From Azolla caroliniana (lineage: Eukaryota > Polypodiophyta): a stretch of 64,000 bases of DNA. Under the pieces are notes generated by a model. It had not been told where the DNA came from and searched no databases. It saw only the letters and a program-made list of their open reading frames with translations. The stretch covers positions 7,874,001 to 7,938,000 of the forward strand of contig JBHGNT010000013.1 in assembly GCA_043228905.1 (NCBI GenBank). Reading direction: 5' to 3'. Shown piece by piece: positions 31,703 through 43,143 of this stretch. Each line of letters begins with the position of its first letter. The first letter of the stretch is position 1. The position numbers and the translations under genes are program-made.

Positions 31703-34126
31703 CGCTTTGTTCACCAAAGGACAGAAGATTGAATCGGATATTGATCTTTGGCACAAGCGGATCGGCCACTTTAATTACTAGAGGCTTCAAGACCTGCAAA
31801 CGAAACAAGTTGTTTTCGGTTTGCTGAAGTTCAGTGGCTGAAAGGTCCAAATTTGTGAAGCCTGCCAACTCGGGAAGCAACACAGGCTTCCATTCCCCAC
31901 CGATCGAAGCCAGAGCCAAAACAAGCTCGATTTAATCCATTCGGATGTATGGGGACCGGCACAAAACGTTAGTCTTGACGGGAGTCGTTATTTCGTCTCC
32001 TTCATCGATGACTACAACCAGCACACGTGGATCAACCTCATCGAGAGGAAGAGCGAAGTCTTTGAGTGTTTTCGGATCCTGCAAATCCTGGTTGAACGGG
32101 AAACGGAGAGGAAGATCAAGTGTTGCGGTTAGATGGTGGAAAATAATATTTTTCCAGCCAATTCAACAGTTATCTGCACCAAAAAGGAATTTGGAGAGAG
32201 TTGAACTGTAGATACACACCAGAGCAAAACGGTGTGGCCGACAGGAAGAACCAATAGATTATCAACGTGGCAAGGGCAATGCTGGAGGAGAAGAGCATGC
32301 CCCATTTCTACTGGGCTGAGGCGGTCCGGATGGTCGTCTACATCCAAAACCGGATCGGTGACAAGGTGTCTGCGCATGAGCTATATTTCGGGTGCAAGCC
32401 AAATTTGAGACACCTTCGAATATTCGGTAGCATTGCATATGTGCATGTGCCGGATGAGAAGCGGAGGAAGTTGGATTCAAAGTCAGAGAAATGCATCTTG
32501 GTCGGTTACTCGCATGAGCAAAAGGGGTATAAGTGTTATAACCCTCGGACGAAGCAGGTCTGAGTTAGCCGGGATGTTGAGTTTGATGAGACGACATCAT
32601 GGTATGCCTTACCGGCTTTGACTTCTGACCCCGACCCAATACCGAAGGATGAGACTAGTGAGCCTGAACCGGTCCAATTAGAAGACGAAGGGTTCGAAAC
32701 TCTAGATGTGAGTCCAAAATCATTTCAGTTGAGCGGGCCGAACGAGTGACTAGGTCAGACAGACCAGTCAAACGATGAACCAGTGAGTAGTGGAGACTTT
32801 GCCGTGTTCCTCCCGCACAAGGAACCGAGGAGACGGTTCACGCGCAAGGAAAAGGGGAAGAGGAAGATGCCGGAGCATGAGACCGGCAATGGTGAGTCGG
32901 ATCGGAGCAGATCTGACTCCGAAAAAGAAGAAGGCAGATCTTCGACAACGAAGACCGAACCGGCCAAGAAGGGCTTCAAACTCGAACCACCAGAAGAACC
33001 CCGTGCAGCGGTATGGGTACAATGAGTACATGGCGCATGACTATGCGTACATGACCAAGGTGACGGAAGTGCGTGAGCTAGAGAGCTACGTAGAAGCGGC
33101 CAAGGACGCAAATTGGTGTGCCGCTATGGAGGAAGAAATGCGGGCACTTGATGCCAACGACACATGGGACCTAGTTGACCCTCCCTGACACTCTAAACTG
33201 ATCGGATGTAAGTGGGTGTACAAGGTAAAGTACAATGCCGACGGTTCGGTTAACTGGTACAAGGCCCAGTTAGTGGCGAAGGGATACACGTAGACCCACG
33301 GAATCAACTACGATGAGACCTTCGCTCCAGTAGCGAAGATGACAACGGTTTGTGTGGTGCTGGTGGTTGCTGCGGCAAGGGGGTGGCATCTTCACTAGAT
33401 GGACGTGAAGAATGCATTTCTTCAAGGTAATCTTGAAGAAGAGGTCTTTCTGACCCAAGCCCCCGGTTTCCAGTCAGAGATGAACAAGTTAGCGGTATGC
33501 CGGCTGAAGAAGTCACTTTATGCCCTGAAGCAAGCTCCCCGAGGTTGGAATATGCAGATCACGCACCGGTTCTGTAAGATGGGGTTTGCGGCCTCCAAGT
33601 CGGACTCTTCGTTGTTCATCCAGCAAGGTTCGGACGGTTCGGTTTGCATCTTGCTGTATGTTGATGATCTAGTCATCACCGGACTCGGACTCGATGAAAT
33701 CAACTGAGTCAAGTCCCAGATGTCGGAAGCATTTGAGATGAAGGACCTGGGGGACCTTCACTATTTCCTTGGGATCGAGGTGATCCGAACCCACGAAGGC
33801 ATATGGCTCTCACAAAGACACTATGTGTTGAATATGTTGTACACGTTCGGCATGATGCAATGCCAACCGATCTCCACACCCCTGGACCGGAACCAGAAGC
33901 TCCGTCCCAACTCCGGACCAGCCTACGATGAGAGGAGGTTTCGACAAATCGTCGGAAGCCTTATATATTTGACAATCACCCGACCCGACATTAGTTATCC
34001 GGTCGGCGTGATCAACCAATATATGTAGAAGCCGACCATGGAGCACCTTTTGTGTGCGCATCAAATTTTGCGATATGTGAGCAGCACGAAGAACCAAGGA
34101 TTGTTATATCGGCATGGTCTAACTGA
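31703..34126 (+). pseudogene. Copia-3 pol: integrase, linker, RT, part of RNase H
   Basis: Copia text resumes at ALFTKGQKIESDIDLWHKRIGH with the protease deleted. Integrase (SDVWGP, FVSFIDDYNQHTW, a frameshift near 32130, EEKSMPHFYWAEAVRM, YVHVPDEKRRKL) is followed by an acidic and Lys-rich linker. RT has FAPVAKMTT, MDVKNAFLQGNLEEEV, LKKSLYALKQAPRGW and an intact LLYVDDLVI near 33653. RNase H starts (QIVGSLIYLTITRPDISYPV). Stops occur at about 33186, 33292, 33397, 33705 and 34026. The frame ends at YRHGLTEE, where a chromovirus scrap is joined. Confidence 0.87.
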
Positions 34127-34193
34127 AGAGCCTTCCTCGCATACCAAAAAGGTCATGATGCCATCTGGGTTGTCGTTGATCGACTAACTAAAA
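34127..34193 (+). pseudogene. 67-bp chromovirus integrase scrap
   Basis: The plus strand reads AYQKGHDAIWVVVDRLTKMA, a classic Ty3/gypsy integrase core segment containing the D of VVDR. It is joined to copia RNase H on the left and to the LTR of C on the right. Its source is a chromovirus-type element distinct from A-G. Confidence 0.8.
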
Positions 34194-34544
34194 TGGCTCA
34201 GAGAGAAAACACTAGCAAGGTTTTGATAGACGTGGTGGCGTGAAACTCATAGGTATAGATTGAAACACCGACTCATGCAACCAAAATAGGCACAAATAAG
34301 ATGTATTACTATGGCAGAAAGGATTACAGAACACGGCCTATGGCCGGGGACCTTACAAGTTTATCTAATTCGAATGACTAAGCTAGTGCTTCCGCCTATA
34401 ATTTTCTTCTCTCCCTTTCTGAGGTATTGTTCCTCGTTTAAATAACTTTTCCCCTTACACACAGCCGAGCCATCGGTGGCCCGTGATCCTCGGACTCAGC
34501 GTTTGCTAATTTCCTAATTTTACATTTCTGTCCTCTGGACAACA
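34194..34544 (-). repeat. 3' LTR of gypsy C
   Basis: 351 bp; plus-strand start TGGCTCAG, end GGACAACA. A TATTTAAA element lies on the minus strand near 34436-34443. Confidence 0.93.
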
Positions 34545-34585
34545 CCTGGTACGCCCGTGGGACAGGACCTTGTCCGTCGGACCCA
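34545..34585 (-). other. Structured motif at the polypurine-tract position of gypsy C
   Basis: Minus strand: GGAC-AAG-GTCC hairpin (34565-34575), then CCCACGGGCGTACCA next to the 3' LTR. It matches the elements of B and D in position and order. The upstream 57 nt to the ORF3 stop hold no purine tract. Confidence 0.75.
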
Positions 34586-34641
34586 CGACTTACAAAATAC
34601 TACAATATTACAAAAATTGCCTTTTAGGCGTGATCCTCGTT

Positions 34642-37600
34642 TCATTCCTCCTTTAAGATGTCGAGGATGCTTTCAGGGTCCGGGGTGGTGGCAGGGTGGT
34701 CTGGTTGGACTGTCGGTGCGGGGGGTTGAGTTTGGTCCGGGGGTGGCCTATCTTCTCGGGCGTCCGCCTCGGGTGCGGCCGATTCTTCTGGTGGGGGTGT
34801 GGGTTCGTGGGCGTTGGCCTCTCCTTCGACAGGCTCTAGTACCGTGTGGACGTCCATGGGATGTCTGTTGGCCGGGGCAAGTTCCTCCTGTGCCGTGTCC
34901 ATGATCTCCTCGCTGGGAGGTTCTTCTTTCTGCTCTATGTCCGTTGGAGGGCTGGTGGGGATGGCTGCGAGTCGTTCTCGTTCGAAGGCTTCTGCTTCCA
35001 GGCGAAACTACATCTGACCGTCATTGAAGTCCTCCATTATTTGCTCGATTGCTGCGGTGTGAGATTTTGCCAAGGACTGGTAATCCTCGATTAAATCTGC
35101 ACGCAGATTTTGAATGCTGGCTTTGTCCATTTTGTAGAAGCCGCGGCCCTCCTTCCGTCGGTTCTCGGCGTCAGCGCGTAAACTATGCAATTCGGCAGCT
35201 TGGGCTGCCCATTCGTCTCCTACGCGACTTAATGTTTCCTCGACCTTTTTGGTAAGGTGCTGGCACTGTTTCTTGAGCAGTATGTGGGTGCGTGTCTCAT
35301 CCATGCCGGGCTGTGCTCGGATGGCTGCTAATTCCTGTTTTAAGCCGTCGACCTCGGCCTGAATCTTCTGTGTCCTTAGCTCATAGATGGTCTGACTGTT
35401 CTTTGCATCCGCAGTTACGAGCTGGAGAGCCTGCTCGTAACGCTTGGTGAGTTCTTCGGTGGCCTGCTCCCGTTCTTTCTGACACGTGGCCCGGATTTGT
35501 TCTCGTTCGACGATTCTCTCTTCTTGGAGGGTGAAGTAGGAATCCGATAAGGCGTCTTTTTGCTCCGAAAGTAGCTTGCACTTGATGAAAAACTCGTCAG
35601 CCATCTCTTTAAGGGTCGTACGCTGACTCTGCAGCTCGACATTCTCCGCGTTCATCCTCTCCTCCCGTTCGCGATTCCTTTCCTCTTGCCGCTGGTTCCA
35701 GTCGTGTGCATTGTCGACCGTGGCCTATATGTCTAGAACCTCCGTCTCTTTCTTCACCACTGTGGCTGCGTATTCCTCCAACTTTCATTTGAGTTCGGCT
35801 TCCTTGGCCGCGGCTTGCGCTTGTATCCGGCCCAGTGCTTCGTTTTGCTCGTGTATCCTTTGGTTGGCCTGGGCTCTTATCTCGGACATCTGCTTGGAAG
35901 CTTCTTCTTTCAGGCGAGCCATCGCCTCTTGATGTCGTTGCTCGTGTCTCTCGGTTCGCCGTTCTTCTTCTTTAAGCTCCGCACGGTAATCCCGGAGCGG
36001 GGGTTCTGTCTGGGTTGCCACCTCCTTGGTTGGTGCGGTTAGTTCGGGTTGCTCCACGACCGTGGCCGCCTCGGTTGTTGTGCAGGCATCGACCATTTGT
36101 AACAAGTCCGTTTGTGTACTGGCCTGCACCTTCAGGATGGAGTCGGTGATGGTGCTTTCATCCATCATCGTTATGCGTGGGGGCGCTGGGAGGGCCTCGG
36201 TGGTCGTTACTGCAAGGCTCGGGACTTGTTGTTCCAGCCGGTTTTGCTCCCAGGCTGCCAGCTTCTGGTTCGCAGCGTGCCATAGCTTTGTAGCCATCTT
36301 AGCCTGTTTTTGGGCTACTTTTATCTTTCGGGCCATGTCTTTGGCTTCCCGCGTAGTGCGATCCAGGTCCCGATATGCCTCGATAAGGGCCGTGTTCAAC
36401 TTGGGGACCTCCATGAGGAGAGCGGCCTGTTTTGCCTACTTCTTCCTCCCGATTTTTTGTAAAGCCCTGTCCTCCCAGGGCTCAATTTCACCTATTAGCG
36501 CGCGTTGAACCATTTTTGTTTCGGCGTGCTCTTCCGCCATCCGAGCGGCTGCCGCGACTTGGGCTCTGGCGAGGAAGTCGACCAGCTCGAATGACGTACT
36601 GAGGTGGAGGAGCGCACTAAATTCGTAAGCCTCCGTGGGGAGGTCCTTATACCCGAGGACTTCATCCTCCGAGATCTGTGTTGTCTGCCCATGCTCGATC
36701 GTTCCCTGGTTCAGCGATGCCTCCGCAGGGGTGATAGCCAAGTTGCTTTGTCTGACCACTAAGGCTTGCTCCTGATGTGGCTCCTTCTGTTCTTCCGAGG
36801 ACTCACGGTTGAGTCGTCTTTTTTTGCTTGGTTGTGGTTGGGGTTCCGGGGCCGGTAGTGTCGTTTCCTCCGCCTGCTTCCTTTTCTGGGGTCGTGGTGG
36901 TGCAACCTGCTACGTGTTGGGGCGTGGGCTAGGTCCTGGGGACGTTACCGAGGGGCGCGACGTTGGCTGTCGAATGGTGACGTCATCGGCCGTGTTGTCT
37001 GCCGCGGCTTCCTCCCCCTCCCATTCTTGGCAGGTCTCGGACACTACCCTTTTTTGTTGGGGTTGGGCTGGTGGTGGAGCAGATGCGGGTTTCTGGTCGG
37101 TGGCAGGGGGTGAAGGCAATGTGGGCTCCTCCCATGCTTCGTGGCTGATGGCCACGAATTTCTCTCTCTGCCTCCGTGGTGGTGGTGGGGATGTGAGTGC
37201 GCGAGGGGAAGAAAGCGAAGAGGGTGGGTATAGCACCATCAAAAAGTGGGTAAGAACAGACAACATTTTCTTACCGGACTGAAATGAAGGTAAGGCAACG
37301 CGGAGTCCTTCGCCCGTGATGATTCCCCAATCGATATTGTTTCCTTCATAAGCGCTTATGATGATGGCCGCCTTGTTCTGCGGCATGCTCGTTGGGTTCG
37401 TATGCACGAATGCATACTCCATCAAGATACGAGCAATTTCCCCGAAAGCTTTGTTGGGCCCGCCATATGTGCGATATGCCTTCCCTGTGGCTCAGTACTC
37501 ACCGACGTACGCCTTCATCTTGGATGCCGGGGGTATGTCGACCTCATGGTCCCCTCCTCGTTGCAGGTCCAAAACAGCCCGAAGCACGTTGTTGGTGATG

Positions 37601-37731
37601 CCTTCGGGACTTATACGTTTCGCCACAGTTTGGGCATCTAGGTGCGCGGGGGCATCAATGATCTTCACATAACCGCCCATTTCTCGTTCCTGGAGCCAGG
37701 CGCAGGTTTCTGTTGAGGCGGTAAGAGGCAT
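34642..37731 (-). pseudogene. Gypsy C ORF3: long coiled-coil protein, six in-frame stops
   Basis: A single minus-strand frame of 1030 codons from ATG 37731 (MPLTASTETCAWLQ) to TGA 34642, without any frameshift but with stops at about 37489, 36910, 36436, 35785, 35737 and 35008. N-terminal domain: AYVGEY, GKAYRTYGGPNKAFGEIARI, MEYAFVHTNP, IIISAYEGNNIDW. A basic cluster PSKKRRLN follows. The middle domain GYKDLPTEAYEF...LALIGEIEPWED...KIGRKK is shared with D. Long coiled-coil segments, the module QAAELHSLRADAENRRK...FYKMDKASI, a Pro/Glu-rich tail and the end ESILDILKEE complete it. Function unknown; no membrane segment or signal peptide is seen. Confidence 0.87.
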
Positions 37732-37744
37732 GGTGGAGATGGAG

Positions 37745-40497
37745 GCTGGGTTCGACTGTGTAGCGCCTCTGCTGAACCGGCCGAGTGTCGGGTAAGATGT
37801 GAATTTGATGTTGGTAGTATTGAGGATCCAGCCCCCTCATATCGGTGTAAGACCAAGCGAAAACATCCTGGTAGTCGGTGAGTAATTTTACGAGGCATGC
37901 CCGTTCGCCAGTTGGTAGATTATTGGCAATTTGTACCGTACGGGGATTCTCGTCTGAACCGAGGTTTATTGTTTCCAAGGTTGATGCTTTCACTCGTTGT
38001 GAAACGGCAAGTTCGCGTTCGAAAGCCTCCCGAGCATGATGTAGTTCGGCAACTGTGGTTGCATCGGGTTCATCCTGGGGTGGTGACTCCTCCGTGACTT
38101 CGTCGTCTTTAGATGGCTCGATGGTTGGTAAGGCATTGATTTCGAAGAGAGGAATGATCGTGGGATGATCATCTAGGAAGTCATCGACCTCCTCATCGGC
38201 CAATCCGTCAAGCATATGGACCCCTTCCGCGTATAATGGCGAAGTGTTGAGGGCGACGGGGACTCGTTCTTCAGTGATGATTCGAACTTTTGTCTTCCCT
38301 CTTCGATCATGTTGCGTTGCCAATGTTGCTTGATATTCGCTGTACGCAACCATGGTCGCCCTAGTAACATTGGGTAGGCGCCTTGTGTCTCCAGTCGTAG
38401 CACGACAGCCGAGATCGTGAACATGTGGCCTCCGAGTGTGAAGTCGAGATGGCGGATTAAACCAATGGGGCGAACGGAGCGGGTGTCGGCCATCCGAAGC
38501 CAAAAGGGGCATGGTTCCCATTGATTCAGGCCGAGGCTGAGACACGTTGACTCGCTAATAACGTTTACGCCGGATCCACCATCGATGATGCATCCGTGCA
38601 GGTCTTGGCCCTTAATGATGATGCGCACGGCTGGGTTCTGAGAATCCATGAGTGGTGGACCGGTTCCTGCTTCGGTGAGGTGTACCGGTGGTGTCACGGT
38701 CTTAGTATTGGCCTGTAGTGCCGCCAGGGTGTCCCGAAATCTCGGCATGAATGGTAGCAGTTTATGTAGGGGCAGCGAGATGCGGGAATTGGTAAGCACA
38801 TCCCATAGCTGGTCGTCCTCCGACGACGTGGGTGTTGCCGGGGTTTGTGGTACTTCACTGGGCCCATCCCTCATGTCAGTTTGCATGCGTGCGGCATTAT
38901 TTTTATTGGCCGTCTCGACCCATTCTTTTGCTACTTGTCGTACTTCATCCTGGATTTGCCACTGAGTAGTTTGTGCTTTACTCCGGCTAGTGACCGTTTG
39001 AACATTGGCCATGATACTGTTTACCGTGGGTGCCTTGCCACGGTTGGTTGTTGGACATTGCGTGGCGTAGTGGCCTGGTTGGTTACATTTAAAACATGTC
39101 ACGTTGGCCGAGCTGTTGGTGTCCGGTCGGTCTGTGTGTGGAAGCTGTTGTTGTTGATCCTCGGTCTCGTTTGGTGGTGGGTTGTTCCAAGGTGCGTTGG
39201 AGTTGCGCTGGTCATGTTGAGGAGCGTCCCGTCGTCGGTTGAGATTAGGTCATCTATTGTTGCATGTGTTGCGATTGTTGTTTCGCCGATCCATGCGTGA
39301 GTTCCTTCGGTCATACCGATCATCGCGATCGTCATTGTATCGAGCATAATCGTCGTGCCGGTCATCGCGATAATAATCACGGCGATGATCACGTTGGTAG
39401 TCGTCGTTTCGGCACCATCGATCCGGGGATCGCGGTTGGTCGTTATCCTGGTCACGATAGATATATCGCTCGTCTTGCCGAGAGTATGTATTTCGTGGCT
39501 CGATCTGGCGGACCAGTGTCGTCGTTGTGCGGTTCAGCATATTATATTCGCACTGCTCAACCGTGTGAGCTCGAGACTGACAGATCAGACACTGTGGTCG
39601 GTGGGGACATTCGAGGGCTAGGTGTCCTAATCCTGAACACGTAGTGCATTGGAGGGCTTGGCGAAAGCGATTGTCCTCTTGGGGAAGAGCGTTTTGCAAG
39701 GATGTCATCGAGAAGGCCGTGTCGTGCTGGTTCCGATCGAGGGCTTGAACGCGCACTATGACTTGTTCGATAGTATGGTTGGCGAAATTTGTAAGTGCGA
39801 GAGTCGTTCGTAGAGGCTCTCGTAAACTGGATAGGAAAGTGTCTGGTATATGTTGTGCCGAGACATCATCGGCCACTTGTCTGTAGAGATCCTGGAACCG
39901 GATCGTGAACTGGGCGACCGTTTCGTGTGGTTCCTGGCATATAGAGAAGAATTGTCGTAGCAGTTCCCGTTTAGGCACCTCGCGATGAAAAAGTTCAAGG
40001 AACTTTGTGCGCACGATTTGGAAAGTGGTGGCCTCTCCTATTTCGAGATGAGAGTACCATCGTGCGGCCGGTCCCTCGAGGGAGAGTGCAAACTCGGCAA
40101 TCTTCGATGCATCGATTTCGGCCGGTGTGAGGCAGTGCGTGGAGTGGTTAGCCTGCCACGTGGATATGAAGGCAAGGACATGTGACTCCGCGTCAGGTCC
40201 GTCGGCATATCGTGGGTATGGGTACGGCATGATGTCGTACTGTGGTTCTTCTGGTAGCACCGGAAAAGGGTTTAGTTCCGGTTGATTGACCTCCGGAGGG
40301 CTCGACGGGGGATCTGGTGGTGAATCCACTCGCGATCGGGTGTCCGGTGGCGAGGATTGCACTGGACAAGCCCCCGATTGATCGGGAAAAGATTGGTCAG
40401 TGACCGCCGAGTCGGAAGTTCCTTCGACTGGCTCAGGGCGTCGGGCAGGTGGCTGAGACCTCGTGGTGCGAGAGGGCGCCGTAACGGCGGCTGGTGG
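37745..40497 (-). pseudogene. Gypsy C gag-protease fused to the first residues of RT
   Basis: The minus frame is open from about 40497 with one stop at 39250 (TGA) and a frameshift near 38305. Capsid: YDIMPYPYPRYADGPDAES, ARWYSHLEIGEATTF, ETVAQFTIRFQDLYRQ. Two knuckles CTTCSGLGHLALEC and CLICQSRAHTVEQC come next. About 90 Arg/Asp/Tyr-rich residues (RDDRHDDYARYNDDRDDR) lead to a third knuckle CFKCNQPGHYATQC. Protease: CIIDGGSGVNVIS, an Asp-Gly-Gly triad, then LLGRPWLRTANI. The linker VFAWSYTDMRGLDPQYYQHQ reaches RT (VQQRRYTVEP), where a deletion joins it to ORF3. Confidence 0.88.
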
Positions 40498-40598
40498 TTA
40501 CCCATTCCTTTGGGTGAACACCTTCGATAGATCTGCGACTATCAATCTTCAAGGGCGTGGTACGTGAAGGTTCGTACAGAGGCGTCGAGAGAGATACA

Positions 40599-40949
40599 GG
40601 GCTCAGAGAGAAAACACTAGCGAGGTTTTGATAGACGTGGCGGCGTGAAACTCATAGGTATAGATCGAAACACTGACTCATGCAACCAAAATAGGCACAA
40701 ATAAGATGTATTACTATGGCAGAAAGGATTACAGAACACGGCCTATGGCCGGGGACCTTACAAGTTTATCTAATTCGAATGACTAAGCTAGTGCTTCCGC
40801 CTATAATTTTCTTCTCTCCCTTTCTGAGGTATTTTTCCTCGTTTAAATAACTTTTCCCCTTACACACAGCCGAGCCATCGATGGCCCGTGATCCTCGGAC
40901 TCAACGTTTGCTAATTTCCTAATTTTACATTTCTGTCCTCTGGACAACA
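40599..40949 (-). repeat. 5' LTR of gypsy C
   Basis: 351 bp, same length as the mate. Its first plus-strand base is G instead of T. The region 40498-40598 is leader with no gene. Confidence 0.93.
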
Positions 40950-41791
40950 AGCAACATGCAGCTCACCAAGAACCCCGTATTCCATGCTCGCAAAAAGCAC
41001 ATAGAAGTGTACTACCACTTCGTGCGTGAGCGTGTCTTGAGCGGAGAAGTCAAACTTCGGTATCTTCATACGGATCGGCAAGTTGCCGACATCTTCACCA
41101 AACCGCTTGGATCAGACAAGTTGCAGACTTCACTGAAATGCTTGGTGTTCAGCATCTCAACATGCCACACTTGAGGGGGAGAATGAGCAAAGCCACCGGA
41201 ACAGGCAAAGGAAAAGAAACTACCGATTGCACCGGTGAGGGAAGAACCGACAAAGGGAGAGACAAGAAGAAGAAAGGAGCCAAGTTGACAAAGGAAGTTG
41301 ACACATCTGGATTCCGAATAGGTCGGAACAAGCGGCAACGGCAGTAGAGTCAAGAAAGACAGAGCGACTGGAAGAAGAAGGCCAAGACCCGGACATGGTC
41401 CTATGTGGTGAAGGGCCTGGAACCGGAAGACGAATCGGGAGCGACTGATTCAGACAAGAGCTGGAACGAATCGGAGACAACCGATTCGGTTCAATAAACG
41501 GATTCAGAAGCACCGGATCAATTCAAGGCCAAGAGGACGAGAAGGCAGCGAAAGTCGACGCCAACACGAAGGAATCAGCGAATCGACAAGTGCCAAAGTC
41601 ACAGTAGGGAGGGAGCTAAATTAGGCTTGTTGAGCAGACAAGCCGATCGAGGAGGTCGAGGTGCGCAAAATCAGAAGGTCGCGGCAAACGGGAGTGGACT
41701 GGACGAGGAGTGCGAGCAAGGCGGAGTGACACTAGAAGGAGCCGGGTGGAAGGACACTACTATTCGACCTCAAGTTGAGCTTGAGGGGGAG
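40950..41791 (+). pseudogene. Copia-3 RNase H end and charged C-terminal extension
   Basis: SNMQLTKNPVFHARKKHIEVYYHFVRERV and DIFTKPLGSDKLQ mark the end of RNase H. After MLGVQHLNMPHL the frame carries on into a Lys/Glu/Thr-rich extension. That includes KAKTRTWSYVVKGLEPED (from about 41380) and NESETTDSVQ, ending at TAA about 41497. About 290 bp of decayed tail and a purine-rich tract (ttgagggggag) precede the LTR. Confidence 0.82.
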
Positions 41792-42154
41792 TGTTGAGCG
41801 GCAAGCTCAGCCAGATCCGGATAAACTAAACAAGCCTCAGCCGGATCGGCATCCGGAAGGATGAGCCGGATTGGTGAGCCGGTGAGCAAGTGAGCTGGGG
41901 AGCCGGTTAGCCAGATCAAGCAGTAAACGGAAGCCTAGTAGCAGCCTAGACTACTAGGTAGTTAATGTCTCGTAGTTAGTGTCAGACGCTTGTGTGATCA
42001 TTGAAGTACATTGTACCTTTGTTAGTCCTCTTAGAACTTGTATAAATAGTGTTGTTGAGCATGTTGTATGTACAGAGAATTTTACAGAATTGTTGATAAA
42101 TAGATTTAAGTTGTTCTGCTCTTTCTCTGTCTCTCTTGCGTACCTTATGTGTAT

Positions 42155-42189
<35 letters not shown>

Positions 42190-42239
42190 GCTATCCGGCT
42201 AAGCCGGTTGTCTAATGCTTCCGCACCTTCATTTTTATA
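41792..42239 (+). repeat. 3' LTR of Copia-3
   Basis: Begins TGTTGAGCGG after a purine-rich tract. TATAAATAG near 42041, a (CT)n run at 42160-42187, end TTTTTATA (CA changed to TA). It matches the partial LTR at 23507-23718. Confidence 0.9.
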
Positions 42240-42536
42240 GACTTGTATAAAAGGTGTTATGTAGGACTCTCTATGTATAGAGCGTTATTATTTTGAATTG
42301 AGTTTCACTGTTCTGTTCTCTCTGTCTCACCCGTGTATTTCTAAGGTTCCATTAAACCTGTTTGTATTCAGTTGCTCCCCGGCTGAGCCGGTTCTGTCTT
42401 AGCTTCTGCATATTCACTTTTACATGGGCTAAGTGGGCCGAATGGGCGACTGAGTCAGAATGGCCAGTTAGATGAAGAGTCGACGAGTAGTGGAGACTCG
42501 GTTGTGCTCTCCCCATGCAAGGAACCGAGGAGACGG
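42240..42536 (+). pseudogene. Copia-4 start: partial LTR fused to pol linker
   Basis: 42240-42424 is the R-U5 part of a copia LTR of the Copia-2 type (cttgtataaaaggtgttatg to attcacttttaca), directly abutting the Copia-3 LTR. It is followed at 42425 not by gag but by the integrase-RT linker (LSGPNE, SGDSVVLSPCKEPRRR). So gag, protease and integrase were deleted. The solo LTR begins at 42537. Confidence 0.8.
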
Positions 42537-42994
42537 TGTCATTGCGTATCCAATGGGAGAAAAAGGGAAAAGTGTGGTTCCACGTACATTACACAAACAC
42601 TTGTAAATAAATAAAAAATAAACCTAGGGCATATAGAGAGGGGTGGAAGCAAGATTTGAACCTTGTACCTTCAAGGTGGAAGAAAATTGATTTACCACTA
42701 GGACGACTATCATATGCTTCAAACTTTATGTTTGCAGTTTTCTTTTCATATTCAGTAATTCGTAGGAAACAAATACATAAAAAATTGTATGCACAAAACC
42801 ATGGTTAGGTCATGGTTTCAACCCATGGTTTTTGCCTGTGATTTTTGCCCATGGTTTTTGCATGGAGAGACCTATAAAAGCCTCTAGTTGGGCTTGTGTA
42901 AGGGAAAGGGGATGTAAGAAAGAAAATTATAATAAAAGATCTAAGTTATCTTATTGGTGATGTATCTTGTCTCTAAAAACTAAAGTTAAGGGTT

Positions 42995-43032
<38 letters not shown>

Positions 43033-43143
43033 CTATCTATCTTCAAAACTTTCTTGCTTACACTACTGAAACATCGACTCCTTCCGGTCCAGGACACCAG
43101 TGGTCCCCCCTCACGTCGTAAACATGCGACGATTTCCTCGACA
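42537..43143 (+). mobile_element. Solo LTR, 607 bp, lineage I gypsy type
   Basis: TGTCATTG...CTCGACA, inserted into the copia linker (agacgg before, atggttc after; probable imperfect duplication acggt/atggt). It has an antisense tRNA-like segment (box B-like GGTTCAAATCT on the minus strand at 42652-42662; box A-like at 42694-42709). CATGGTTTTTGC-type repeats (about 42799-42864), TATAAAAG (42873-42880), a (CT)n run (42998-43029) and a U5 end like that of A (cttccggtccaggac) also occur. No coding region. Confidence 0.85.

Larger units (their letters stand above)
34194..40949 (-). mobile_element. Gypsy C: non-autonomous lineage II element (gag-protease plus ORF3)
   Basis: Two 351-bp LTRs (34194-34544, 40599-40949) with about 8 differences. 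Minus-strand order: LTR, gag, protease, first residues of RT, then directly ORF3, structured motif, LTR. RT, RNase H, integrase and the spacer (about 3.3 kb compared with B) are absent through a clean deletion near 37745. No target duplication is seen because the left flank is a chromovirus scrap and the right flank is copia. I find no obvious TGG-type primer site after the 5' LTR. Confidence 0.92.
23507..42239 (+). mobile_element. Copia-3: Ty1/copia element interrupted by gypsy E and gypsy C
   Basis: LTR remnant, primer site, gag, pol and a 3' LTR of the same subfamily are in order. They are separated by E (24520-31702, with loss of the gag end/protease) and by a chromovirus scrap plus C (34127-40949, with loss of part of RNase H). 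Neither junction set restores the frame, so insertions were followed by deletions. Confidence 0.85.

Noticed and set aside
34194-34204. Target-site duplication for gypsy C
   Set aside because: The 5 bp before the left LTR and after the right LTR do not match, and the flanks belong to different elements.
10771-40949. B and C as a complementing pair
   Set aside because: They lack opposite functions, but their LTR sequences differ, so trans-mobilisation of one by the other is not supported.
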